Source: Thermoplasmata archaeon
GTDB lineage: Archaea > Thermoplasmatota > Thermoplasmata > Thermoplasmatales > Thermoplasmataceae
Direction of reading: 5' to 3'
DNA length: 6,241 bases
Assembly (NCBI GenBank): GCA_021827885.1
Contig: JAKAUD010000229.1
Coordinates: forward strand, 1-6,241
Shown here: piece by piece, positions 1 through 6,033 of the stretch
Layout: every line of letters begins with the position of its first letter
Position numbering within the stretch: position 1 is the first letter of the stretch
Notes under the pieces: model-generated
Database searches by the model: none
Told to the model about the DNA's origin: nothing
The model's input: only the letters and a program-made list of their open reading frames with translations
Position numbers and translations under genes: made by a program

Positions 1-90
1 GGGGAAGAACTAGCAAGGGACCTTTTACAAAGTCCAAGGGCAGATTTTGAACTACCTGAATCACTGGGAGGGAGTTATCCATGGGGATAG
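1..90 (+). CDS. 3' end of an unidentified upstream reading frame (partial)
   Basis: Frame 1 is open from the window edge to a TAG at 88-90 and encodes the last 29 residues of something that begins outside the window. The tail contains a helix-like acidic/basic stretch (GEELARDLLQ) and ends in GGSYPWG. I do not recognise it. A second small frame starts at 81 inside its last codons, and the GGGAGGGAG at 66-74 would act as that frame's ribosome binding site, an arrangement common for coupled genes. Because the region to the right looks decayed, this may itself belong to a pseudogene. Twenty-nine open codons alone are weak evidence of coding. Confidence 0.3.
   Translation, partial: GEELARDLLQSPRADFELPESLGGSYPWG
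66..74 (+). promoter_or_regulatory. Shine-Dalgarno-like site for the small frame at 81
   Basis: The purine tract GGGAGGGAG contains GGAGG (67-71), complementary to the usual archaeal 16S rRNA 3' end, with a 9-nt spacer to the ATG at 81. It is the clearest ribosome binding site in the window; the larger genes have none of comparable strength. It is the main reason to take the 51-codon frame seriously. Confidence 0.4.
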
Positions 91-236
91 TAATACAGGG
101 GTTCTCTGAAGAACCTTATAAGATGGTACTGAAATTGATCAAATCAAATACTGATGGGGATGAGGGCGAAGAAGCTCACAGTAAAAGGAAGGAACAGGTC
201 AATTTCGGAAAAGAAACAGTCAAGTATAGGCATTGA
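81..236 (+). CDS. Small hypothetical protein (51 aa)
   Basis: The frame runs from ATG at 81 to TGA at 234-236 and overlaps the stop of the preceding partial frame by 10 nt. The product would be soluble and strongly charged. An N-terminal hydrophobic patch (MGIVIQGF) is followed by an amphipathic helix-like segment (EEPYKMVLKLIKS), an acidic patch (DGDEGEE) and a basic C-terminus (SKRKEQVNFGKETVKYRH). No family is recognised. In favour of a real gene are the GGAGG site with 9-nt spacing and the overlap with the upstream frame. Against it are the short length and the decayed look of the next 500 bp. Its C-terminal codons resemble a second piece near 551-584, in the same reading register, so both may come from one duplicated gene. 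Confidence 0.3.
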   Translation: MGIVIQGFSEEPYKMVLKLIKSNTDGDEGEEAHSKRKEQVNFGKETVKYRH

Positions 237-293
237 TAATGAATTGTGAGCAAGGAAGTGTTCTCGTTTCAACGCCGCTCACTTCTTCTTTGA

Positions 294-541
294 GTTAAGC
301 AGTATTGCTCTCCTCACCAGATTAGTAAATACAGGTTCTGGATTTTTGCATCCAAATACTTCTACATTGAATACAATATTGCCGCAATCAGCGCTATGAC
401 AGGCATTCCAATTCTGGCAACAACGTATATCGCAATTCTAGCATCAGTGCTGTTTCTTTTTCTCAGAAAGAAGGGGCACAAAATGAGGAGCAAGCGGTAA
501 AAGACAAACCATTGGAAGTACCCAAGATGATAGAACTGTAG
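294..541 (+). pseudogene. Relic of a membrane protein C-terminus (likely transporter), frameshifted
   Basis: One frame is open from just after a TGA (291-293) to TAA at 498-500. It has no start codon near its left end and encodes a strongly hydrophobic segment (ISAMTGIPILATTYIAILAS and on to VLFLFL), followed by a positive cluster RKKGHKMRSKR. This is the signature of a last transmembrane helix and cytoplasmic tail. Around 468-490 the coding character moves to another frame, which reads QKEGAQNEEQAVKDKPLEVP and stops at TAG 539-541. That resembles a hydrophilic transporter tail joined by a frameshift. I see no N-terminal part. An alternative is a real 34-aa single-pass peptide starting at ATG 396, but no ribosome binding site supports it. 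The parent family cannot be named. Confidence 0.4.
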
Positions 542-550
542 AATAAATAG

Positions 551-643
551 TCAGAGAAACGGGTACAGGCCAATTTCGAGAAGGTAAGGATCGACAACTT
601 TGTAGCATGGGTCAGACGTACACCAAGGAACAAGACAAGATAG
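551..643 (+). pseudogene. Possible gene fragment with no start codon
   Basis: A frame of 30 codons between TAG (548-550) and TAG (641-643) encodes a peptide beginning SEKRVQANFEKVRIDNF and ending WVRRTPRNKTR. It is in the same frame as the hydrophilic tail ending at 541, separated from it by two stop codons (539-541 and 548-550), as in a gene decayed by point mutation. It has no ATG, GTG or TTG of useful position and no ribosome binding site. Its start is similar, in register, to the end of the 51-codon frame at 81-236. I cannot name the parent. The remaining bases to 743 show no further coding signal apart from the permease promoter region. Confidence 0.25.
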
Positions 644-696
644 GGCTAAAACAATACGTGGAAGGGTGGGCATAGGGTTGTTCATTCAACAGTGAA

Positions 697-718
697 GTTA
701 AATAATAATAATTAAGTA
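697..718 (+). promoter_or_regulatory. AT-rich TATA-like promoter region of the permease gene
   Basis: The stretch from 697 to 718 (GTTAAATAATAATAATTAAG and on) is the only strongly AT-rich block before the ATG at 744. An element centred near 714 would place transcription start close to the start codon, giving a leaderless or very short-leader mRNA; one centred near 702 would leave a leader of roughly 15-18 nt. No Shine-Dalgarno sequence lies between here and the ATG. The exact box is uncertain. Confidence 0.35.
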
Positions 719-743
719 CTCCTATACTTATTAAGTTTAGATA

Positions 744-2354
744 ATGATGGAAGGCACACAAAGAGATGAAACAAAAAAAGAAATTTCACCTTCAGGTTAC
801 AGAAAGGAATTGGGTCTTTGGTATATAGTAGCCATAACCGTTGGTGCAATTTTCGGGTCGGCTGTGCCATTTGTTCCAGTAACAGTCATTGGCCTAGCAG
901 GTCCCGCTGGGTTGGTATCTTGGGTAATCGGGCTATTATTCATATTACCTGTTGCAGTGGTATATATGGAATTAGGAACTATGTGGCCTAGGGCTGGCGG
1001 GGTAGCTTACTATCCTGCAAGAAGTCACGGACCGATAGCAGGATTAACCAATGCTTGGTCTGGGTTTATTGGTTATACTCTAGTTATGCCAGGGGTTGCT
1101 GCCGCAACATTTGAATACGCAAGTTACTTTTTCCCACAACTCTATCATAACAATGTTTTGACAAGTCTGGGAATATTTTTAGCTGTATTATCTATAATTA
1201 TAGTTTTTTACATCAACACGAGAAGAGTCCGGGTACTCGGAGCAGTTAACGCGGGCTTCACTGTCCTAAAGGTTGCACTGATTATTGTGGTACTCATCGC
1301 ACTTCTATACTTCTTTAAACCTGCTGGAATTGAAGGTATAGGCATTGGAGGGTTTGCTCCCTTGGGAATAAGCGGAATATTTCTAGCTTCGTCTGCAACG
1401 ATATTCGCATATGCAGGATTCCGACAACCGATAGATTTCGCAGAAGAAATAAAAAATCCTGGTAAAATGATACCTCGGGCTATTTTCTTATCATTAGCAA
1501 TAGTGTTTGTACTCTTTTTCTTAGAGTCTGTTGCGTTTCTAGGGGTATTGAACTGGAATAAAATAGGAGTGACCGTGGGAAACTATGGTGGACTAAGCTC
1601 TCTTGCATACCCATTCACGAGCGCAGCAGTTGCGCTAGGTCTGGTTTCGATTGGCATTTTAATGATTGTTGTTGCCGTAATTGCTTCTTACAGCGATGCC
1701 CTTATGTACCATGGCTCTGCCGCAAGGGTGTTAAATACAATGTCTAGGTACGCTAGGTATGTACCCCAACCATTTTCAAAACTAAGCAAACAAGGAATCC
1801 CATTTAATTCCGTGCTGCTTGTACTCATCATTGCGGTAATATACATTTTCATTCTACCTTCCTTTGCAAAAGTACTAGGAGTATTGGTAGATGCGATCGT
1901 AATTTCATATGCTCCAGGGGCAGTATCTCTAGCGGTATTCCGACACAATTTCCCAAATGAAAAGAGGCCGTTTAGGGTTCCTTTCGCCAGTATCATCAGT
2001 CCATTGGCATTTGTTACTGCTGGTCTACTCATATTTTGGTCAGGGTTTTCTGCACTTGAAGTTGCAATTCCCTCAAGTCTTGTAGGACTTTTCTTCTTAA
2101 TATACCTAAATAAACACTCAAAAATAACGATAAAAGAGGTAAAGGCTGGACTCTGGTTCCCTATATACGTTGCTTTGATACTCCCACTCTCTTACTTTAG
2201 CAGTTCCTACTTTGGGGGAATTGGAAAAATTCCATTCCCATACGATAACATACTATTTGTCATCATAACCATTATATTCTTCTACATCGGATATTTCAGT
2301 GGGAAAGGATACACGGGAACAGGAATATTTGAACAAAAAAATGAGACTGCGTAA
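744..2354 (+). CDS. APC-superfamily amino acid/amine permease
   Basis: This 536-residue integral membrane transporter probably imports an amino acid, amine or related nitrogen compound by cation symport or exchange. After a short charged N-terminus, GLWYIVAITVGAIFGSAVPF (24-43) is the TM1 helix with the glycine-rich break typical of the LeuT/APC fold. Further hydrophobic segments lie near 53-78, 98-130, 141-157, 168-190, 210-228, 245-268, 287-315, 352-372, 376-398, 414-434, 438-455, 469-486 and 501-518, giving 12-14 helices. The motif FAYAGFRQPIDFAEEIKNPG (221-240) followed by PRAI matches the conserved APC stretch after TM6. RPFRVPF (408-414) matches the usual loop before TM11. ATG 744 is followed at once by ATG 747, and either could be used. 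No ribosome binding site is visible. It is convergent with the degradative cluster and may supply its substrate, but specificity cannot be read from sequence. Confidence 0.9.
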   Translation: MMEGTQRDETKKEISPSGYRKELGLWYIVAITVGAIFGSAVPFVPVTVIGLAGPAGLVSWVIGLLFILPVAVVYMELGTMWPRAGGVAYYPARSHGPIAGLTNAWSGFIGYTLVMPGVAAATFEYASYFFPQLYHNNVLTSLGIFLAVLSIIIVFYINTRRVRVLGAVNAGFTVLKVALIIVVLIALLYFFKPAGIEGIGIGGFAPLGISGIFLASSATIFAYAGFRQPIDFAEEIKNPGKMIPRAIFLSLAIVFVLFFLESVAFLGVLNWNKIGVTVGNYGGLSSLAYPFTSAAVALGLVSIGILMIVVAVIASYSDALMYHGSAARVLNTMSRYARYVPQPFSKLSKQGIPFNSVLLVLIIAVIYIFILPSFAKVLGVLVDAIVISYAPGAVSLAVFRHNFPNEKRPFRVPFASIISPLAFVTAGLLIFWSGFSALEVAIPSSLVGLFFLIYLNKHSKITIKEVKAGLWFPIYVALILPLSYFSSSYFGGIGKIPFPYDNILFVIITIIFFYIGYFSGKGYTGTGIFEQKNETA

Positions 2355-2362
2355 CATTAGAC

Positions 2363-2400
2363 TTTTTTTACCCATTTTTTCTTTATTCCTTTCTTATTTT
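2363..2400 (+). terminator. Oligo-T terminator-like tract after the permease
   Basis: Starting 9 nt after the permease stop there are T7 (2363-2369), T6 (2375-2380) and further T-rich clusters up to T4 at 2397-2400. Runs of T on the coding strand are the usual archaeal intrinsic termination signal and need no hairpin. The tract acts for plus-strand transcription only. Its right end overlaps the last codons of the RraA-like gene on the other strand, where it reads as A-rich, so it would not terminate the minus-strand operon. Confidence 0.6.
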
Positions 2401-3011
2401 ATTAAAGAGTCGAAATACTTTTGAAGTTTCGCCTTGGTTATTTCTTCATCCTTTCTTTTTTGCTTAGTTATCCTAAGGACCTCATTTAGGAGCGGAAAAG
2501 GGACTATTGTGACCCCATCTTCGTCTCCCACAACCAAATCTCCGCTGTTAATCTTGACTCCCTTATATTCAACGGGTTCACCAATAGAAGTAACGTACTG
2601 ACCTTCCTTAGGAATCAACGGTGAGACGCTTTTAGAAAACACAGGTAGGTCCCGTTCTTTAATTTCTTGGAAATCTCTGAAAGAACCACACACAACGACA
2701 CCTGATATTCCACTTTCTTTTGCTATAAATGAAGTGAGGCCTCCGAAAGCGCTATAATTTTCGTTCTCAGTTGCTATAACTAGAATCGTAAACTGACTAG
2801 AGTTCTTGCAAGCTTGTAGAAAACCATCTTTCATGCTCATTCCGTTTTTACCATTTGGGGCAATTAGTACAGTCTTAGCAAATCCCAGCAGTCTTTTAGA
2901 ACCTACAAAAGAATGAACTCCTTTAAGAACTCCTACAACTCCGAGAGATAGCAGGGCGTCAGAGGCATCAGAAGAACCCATCCCTTTCACGTCTTGTGGA
3001 AGCTCGGACAT
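2394..3011 (-). CDS. RraA-like / HMG-CHA aldolase family protein
   Basis: The 205-residue product matches the RraA-like (dimethylmenaquinone methyltransferase-like) fold. Members include class II 4-hydroxy-4-methyl-2-oxoglutarate/4-carboxy-4-hydroxy-2-oxoadipate aldolases, which also decarboxylate oxaloacetate. Family marks are the N-terminal SDASDALLSLG (14-24), GGLTSFIAKESG (90-101), and GVVVCGSFRD (104-113). In the last, Arg112-Asp113 correspond to the pyruvate- and divalent-metal-site pair of characterised aldolases. GDLVVGDEDGVTIVP (157-171) is the typical C-terminal strand. The usual DVLVVD-type strand before GG is diverged here (FTILVIATENE), so the reaction is uncertain. The ATG lies 3 nt after the stop of the PuuE-like gene, implying one transcript and probably coupled translation. 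Likely role is cleavage or decarboxylation of a 2-oxo acid formed upstream. The RNase E regulator role of bacterial RraA is unlikely in an archaeon. Confidence 0.85.
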   Translation of the reverse strand: MSELPQDVKGMGSSDASDALLSLGVVGVLKGVHSFVGSKRLLGFAKTVLIAPNGKNGMSMKDGFLQACKNSSQFTILVIATENENYSAFGGLTSFIAKESGISGVVVCGSFRDFQEIKERDLPVFSKSVSPLIPKEGQYVTSIGEPVEYKGVKINSGDLVVGDEDGVTIVPFPLLNEVLRITKQKRKDEEITKAKLQKYFDSLIK

Positions 3012-3014
3012 AAC

Positions 3015-3914
3015 TTACTCAGATATAGGATGATGTTCCAGCCAGTATTCGGCTATCTCTCTTCTCGTCGCAAACCAAACGTATGGAAACTTCTTTGCGT
3101 ATTCTATAAATTTCAGAATAGCAATGGCTCTTCCCGGACGACCTGAAATTCTGCAGTGCAATCCTATAGACATCATCTTTAGACCTTTTTCGCTTTCCCT
3201 GTAGAGAACATCAAAGGTATCTTTCAGGTAGCTTAGGAATCCATCAGCATTTTGAAATTTACTCATCCAAAAATGAAAGTCATTGCAGTCTGGTGTGTAT
3301 GGGACCACCAAATGGTTTTTGTTTCCAACTCTCACATAAAAAGGTACATCGTCGTTGTATGCGTCTGAGTCATAAATGAAACCTCCCTCCTCTACCAGGA
3401 CTTTTCTAGTAAACATCCCCGGTTCACGACAATACCATCCTACCGGTCTTTGTCCAGTAATTTTTTGAATTGTTTCGACTGCTTTCCTCACATCGTCTCT
3501 AGATTCCTCCTCTGTCAACCTGAAGTGGTCGTACCAGCGATATCCGTGAGAACAGATTTCGTGCCCCCTTTTAACTATCTCTCGTGCAACGTGGGGATTG
3601 TTCTCGAGAGCTTCTCCACATGCAAAAAATGTAGTTTTGATTCCCTCTTTATCAAAAATATCAAGAAGCCTCCATATACCTACCCTGCTCCCATACTCAA
3701 AGACTGACTCTAAACCTAGGTCACGAGTCGATACATTTATTGGTGGAAATTCTCCATAAGCCTCAGGCATTTTATCACCCTTTTCAATAGACATTTCAGC
3801 TCCCTCCTCAAAGTTAACTACGATTTGTACCGCAAGTCTAGCATTCCCTGGCCAAGTACCCTTAGGTGGATTACTCCCGTATCCCACAAAATCCCGTATT
3901 AGATTGTTTGACAT
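3015..3914 (-). CDS. PuuE-type allantoinase / cyclic imide hydrolase-like polysaccharide deacetylase family protein
   Basis: The 299-residue protein (from ATG 3914) belongs to the PuuE branch of the polysaccharide deacetylase (NodB-like) superfamily, whose characterised members open cyclic amides such as allantoin or cyclic imides. Counted from the ATG start, hallmarks are RDFVGYGSNPP (7-17), VVNFEEGAE (32-40), ESVFEYGSRVGIWR (69-82), GHEICSHGYRWYDH (117-130), YDSDAYNDDVPFYV (181-194), PYTPDCND (205-212), and SIGLHCRISGRPGR (249-262). The Asp-Asp metal motif of true chitin deacetylases is Glu-Glu here (FEEG), as is usual in PuuE proteins. An in-frame TTG at 3932 would add six residues, but the TATA-like element at 3943-3950 fits the ATG better. 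Substrate could be allantoin, hydantoin, succinimide-like imides or another ring. No uricase or allantoate gene is in view, so a purine pathway is not established. Confidence 0.88.
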   Translation of the reverse strand: MSNNLIRDFVGYGSNPPKGTWPGNARLAVQIVVNFEEGAEMSIEKGDKMPEAYGEFPPINVSTRDLGLESVFEYGSRVGIWRLLDIFDKEGIKTTFFACGEALENNPHVAREIVKRGHEICSHGYRWYDHFRLTEEESRDDVRKAVETIQKITGQRPVGWYCREPGMFTRKVLVEEGGFIYDSDAYNDDVPFYVRVGNKNHLVVPYTPDCNDFHFWMSKFQNADGFLSYLKDTFDVLYRESEKGLKMMSIGLHCRISGRPGRAIAILKFIEYAKKFPYVWFATRREIAEYWLEHHPISE

Positions 3915-3942
3915 CGTTCTCTCTTGTAACAAATAGAAGAAG

Positions 3943-3950
3943 AATTTATC
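3943..3950 (-). promoter_or_regulatory. TATA-like element upstream of the PuuE-like gene
   Basis: On the minus strand the sequence AGAGATAAATTC contains GATAAATT (3950-3943), preceded by purines that could serve as a BRE. Its centre is about 32 bp before ATG 3914, which predicts a start site about 7 nt upstream of the ATG and a nearly leaderless mRNA. It is too close (about 14 bp) to serve the alternative TTG at 3932. It lies in the gap after the asparaginase-like gene, so the PuuE-RraA pair may be transcribed separately as well as by read-through. Confidence 0.4.
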
Positions 3951-3995
3951 TCTTTCTGTTGTATATTACTTGAAAATTTGTATGTCCCCTGTCAG

Positions 3996-4961
3996 CTAGT
4001 GCAAGGAAACCGGTTCAGGTGTTACCTCCACAATTTTGGAATTTGATAACCTCGCATAACAGTATGTAAACGATTCCTTAGTCGTTGCACCACCGACATT
4101 TCCCCTATTGTCAATCGCGATGAGTGCCATTATTACATTGACTTTCTCACGTTTTAACATCAGTTCAAGACTTTCCTCGCATGCGTCTTTTGGAGTCATT
4201 CCCTCTTCAATAAAATCGCATACTTTTCTCGTAAGATTATGCTTTATAGAGTACTCTCCCAGACCAGTCGAGGAGCTTGCGGCATAGGGGGTGGCATAAG
4301 TTCCAGCTCCCAGAACAGCGGAATCAGCAACCCTTCCCGGAAGTCTCAGCGCCCAGCCGCTTGTCGATGTCCCAGCGACTATATTTGATCCATCAAGTGC
4401 AAGAGCGCCAACGGTACTACTTGCTTTCAGTAGTCCGGCATCTGTAAGTATTCTTATTCCTCTTATAAGGTCGTCTAAATTTATATCATAACCTAATTCT
4501 TTTTGAAACTGTTCTGAAATCTCTTTGTCTCTTGAAACGTTTAAAATCATATCTTTTAGCCTTTTCCACTTCTCTTTGGTTTTGTCTGTTACAGGTTCGT
4601 AATACTCAAAGCCCATTGCTCTAGCAAATTTAACCGCCCCTTCGCCAGCCATAAATACATGAGGGGAGTATTCCATTATCTTCCTGGCAACTGAGATGGG
4701 ATTTTTGACATTTCTAAGATTTGTTACTCCCGCACCTATATAGCGATTTCCTACCATGATACTAGCGTCTAACTCTGCAATCCCTTCTATATTTGGAATT
4801 CCACCAGTACCGACACTATCTACGCTGCTGTCATCTTCAACAGCCATTATACCTTTCTCCACTGCATCAATAGCATTTCCTCCATTTTTAAGGACCTCTA
4901 TTCCCCCCTTTACTGCAAGTAAACCATGTTTCCAGTTCGAGACTATAACAGATTCACTCAT
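3996..4961 (-). CDS. Ntn-hydrolase of the glycosylasparaginase / plant-type L-asparaginase family
   Basis: The 321-residue precursor should self-cleave before a threonine that becomes the N-terminal nucleophile of the small subunit, then hydrolyse an asparagine-type side-chain amide or isoaspartyl bond. The nucleophile is Thr183 in SSTVGALALD (181-190). Substrate-binding positions expected in the family are present: GTSTSG (197-202), LPGRVADS with Arg210 and Asp213, and STGLGE (231-236) with Thr232-Gly233. The N-terminal SNWKHG (8-13), GGNAIDAVEKG (27-37) and DSVGTGGIPN (48-57) resemble human aspartylglucosaminidase more than EcAIII. Family knowledge therefore favours a glycosylasparaginase-like active site, but beta-aspartyl peptidase or L-asparaginase activity is equally possible. 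There is no signal peptide, so it should act in the cytoplasm. ATG 4961 is the only plausible start, since the upstream in-frame codons contain no ATG, GTG or TTG before a stop. It may take the ring-opened product of the PuuE-like enzyme. Confidence 0.9.
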   Translation of the reverse strand: MSESVIVSNWKHGLLAVKGGIEVLKNGGNAIDAVEKGIMAVEDDSSVDSVGTGGIPNIEGIAELDASIMVGNRYIGAGVTNLRNVKNPISVARKIMEYSPHVFMAGEGAVKFARAMGFEYYEPVTDKTKEKWKRLKDMILNVSRDKEISEQFQKELGYDINLDDLIRGIRILTDAGLLKASSTVGALALDGSNIVAGTSTSGWALRLPGRVADSAVLGAGTYATPYAASSSTGLGEYSIKHNLTRKVCDFIEEGMTPKDACEESLELMLKREKVNVIMALIAIDNRGNVGGATTKESFTYCYARLSNSKIVEVTPEPVSLH

Positions 4962-4980
4962 AGATGCAAAATCGAATCCT

Positions 4981-4988
4981 CTATATCT
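4981..4988 (-). promoter_or_regulatory. TATA-like element upstream of the asparaginase-like gene
   Basis: The minus strand reads AAAAAGATTAGATATAGAGG; AGATATAG (4988-4981) is centred about 24 bp before ATG 4961, the distance expected for a transcript that starts at or next to the A of the ATG (leaderless). No Shine-Dalgarno site is present. The 186-bp gap to the SDR gene (4962-5147) holds other AT-rich candidates, such as GATATAATCATAT near 5020-5032 and TTTTAAATTTG near 5087-5097, so the assignment is tentative. Nothing else is visible in that gap. Confidence 0.35.
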
Positions 4989-5147
4989 AATCTTTTTGAA
5001 GTCATACAGTCCTAATTGATATGATTATATCACAATTTGTATGAAGGTTCGACGTAAAGTGTTTTAAATAGAATAGTAAGGTTTAACAAATTTAAAAGCG
5101 CATCTCGTCCCAGTAGTAATTTCCTTTTCTAATCGATGAATCCACAT

Positions 5148-5963
5148 TTAGACAGACATACGAGACGCCAAAGATTCTGGCCAGAGGGATCCTAGTCCTC
5201 CATCAATAACGAATGTTGCCCCAGTAATAAAAGACGAATCTGGAGATGTCAAAAAGAGAACAAGTTTAGCTACTTCTTCAGGTTTTCCAATCCTCCCAAG
5301 GGGATACATCTGATCATATGCCTTCCTGCCTCTTTCTGGATTAGGTAGTTGAGACAACTCCTCTCTCACCATGTTTGTGTCGATAGATCCTGGTGCAATG
5401 CAGTTTACTCTTATCCCATAGGGAGCCAGGTCAATTGCTGTAGCTTTCGTAAGACCTATAACTGCACTCTTGGAGACGCAGTACGCAAGTGAGTTCTTTG
5501 CTCCAAATAGTCCAAGAGTTGAAGATGTATTAACAATAGCCCCTTTAGTTTGTTTAAGATACTGTATAGAATGTTTTATGACATAAAATTGACTGTTAAG
5601 ATTTACTTCAATTACTTTCTTGTATTCATCGGTAGTGACACTTTCTATAGATTTCCATCCCGATATACCTGCGTTATTGAATATTATGTCAATTCTTCCA
5701 AATTTCTCACTTACTGAACTAATCAATTCTTCAACTTTCGATTCTGCACTTACATCAACCACATATTGAAGAGGCAGTTTTCCATCGAAATCCTTGACAA
5801 TGGATGCAGTTTCTCTCAATCCAGATTCATTCAAATCAACAAGACAAACCCTCGCTCCTTGCTTTGCTAGCTCTACGGCAACCGCTCTACCAATCCCTGA
5901 AGCCGCGCCAGTAATTATCGAAACTTTCCCGGAGAGTATTCCATTTGAAGAGATCGTAGGCAT
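5148..5963 (-). CDS. Short-chain dehydrogenase/reductase (classical SDR)
   Basis: This 271-residue classical SDR is a soluble oxidoreductase that oxidises a hydroxyl or reduces a carbonyl with a nicotinamide cofactor. Everything expected is present in order: the Rossmann motif TGAASGIG (18-25), Asp43 at the end of the second strand (VCLVDLN), suggesting NAD(H) preference, DV at 70-71, NNAG (96-99), Asn121 in EVNLNS, and catalytic Ser148 in VNTSSTLG. Tyr161 and Lys165 form YCVSK, PGSIDT (191-196) follows the active site, and the closing FVIDGG (251-256) is also present. Length is normal for the glucose dehydrogenase/FabG-like group; the 15 residues after DGG are slightly long. Start ATG 5963 fits a TATA box 31 bp upstream. 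It lies first on the minus strand after the tRNA and points the same way as the hydrolase genes. The substrate cannot be predicted from sequence. Confidence 0.93.
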   Translation of the reverse strand: MPTISSNGILSGKVSIITGAASGIGRAVAVELAKQGARVCLVDLNESGLRETASIVKDFDGKLPLQYVVDVSAESKVEELISSVSEKFGRIDIIFNNAGISGWKSIESVTTDEYKKVIEVNLNSQFYVIKHSIQYLKQTKGAIVNTSSTLGLFGAKNSLAYCVSKSAVIGLTKATAIDLAPYGIRVNCIAPGSIDTNMVREELSQLPNPERGRKAYDQMYPLGRIGKPEEVAKLVLFLTSPDSSFITGATFVIDGGLGSLWPESLASRMSV

Positions 5964-5990
5964 ATTTTCCAGTGTCGATTAACGAACACG

Positions 5991-5998
5991 ATATAAAA
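5991..5998 (-). promoter_or_regulatory. TATA box of the SDR gene
   Basis: The minus strand reads AAACATTTTATATCG, with TTTTATAT at 5998-5991, a good archaeal TATA box. Its centre is about 31 bp before ATG 5963, so transcription should begin about 5-7 nt upstream, leaving only something like GAAAAT before the start codon. No ribosome binding site is present, so the mRNA is expected to be leaderless or nearly so. It also shows that the SDR need not be transcribed from the tRNA promoter. Confidence 0.55.
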
Positions 5999-6033
5999 TG
6001 TTTCTGTTTAAGAAGGCTGCGGACAAAGGAAGG

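Noticed and set aside
246..285. Inverted repeats GTGAGC (246-251)/GCTCAC (277-282) and GAAGTG (255-260)/CACTTC (280-285)
   Set aside because: The two hairpins compete with each other, have short stems and long loops, and no T-tract or gene boundary gives them a role. Probably chance.
1688..2032. Minus-strand open frame of 114 codons inside the permease gene
   Set aside because: It is the reverse-strand shadow of a clearly coding membrane protein and has no recognisable product or promoter.
3450..3707. Plus-strand open frames inside the PuuE-like (3450-3707), asparaginase-like (4756-5019) and SDR (5794-5982) genes
   Set aside because: Antisense shadows of genes with conserved family motifs; the translations look like no known protein.
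3915..3932. TTG start for the PuuE-like protein, adding MLQERT
   Set aside because: The ATG at 3914 is a better codon and sits about 32 bp from the TATA-like element at 3943-3950, while the TTG would be only about 14 bp away. It cannot be fully excluded.
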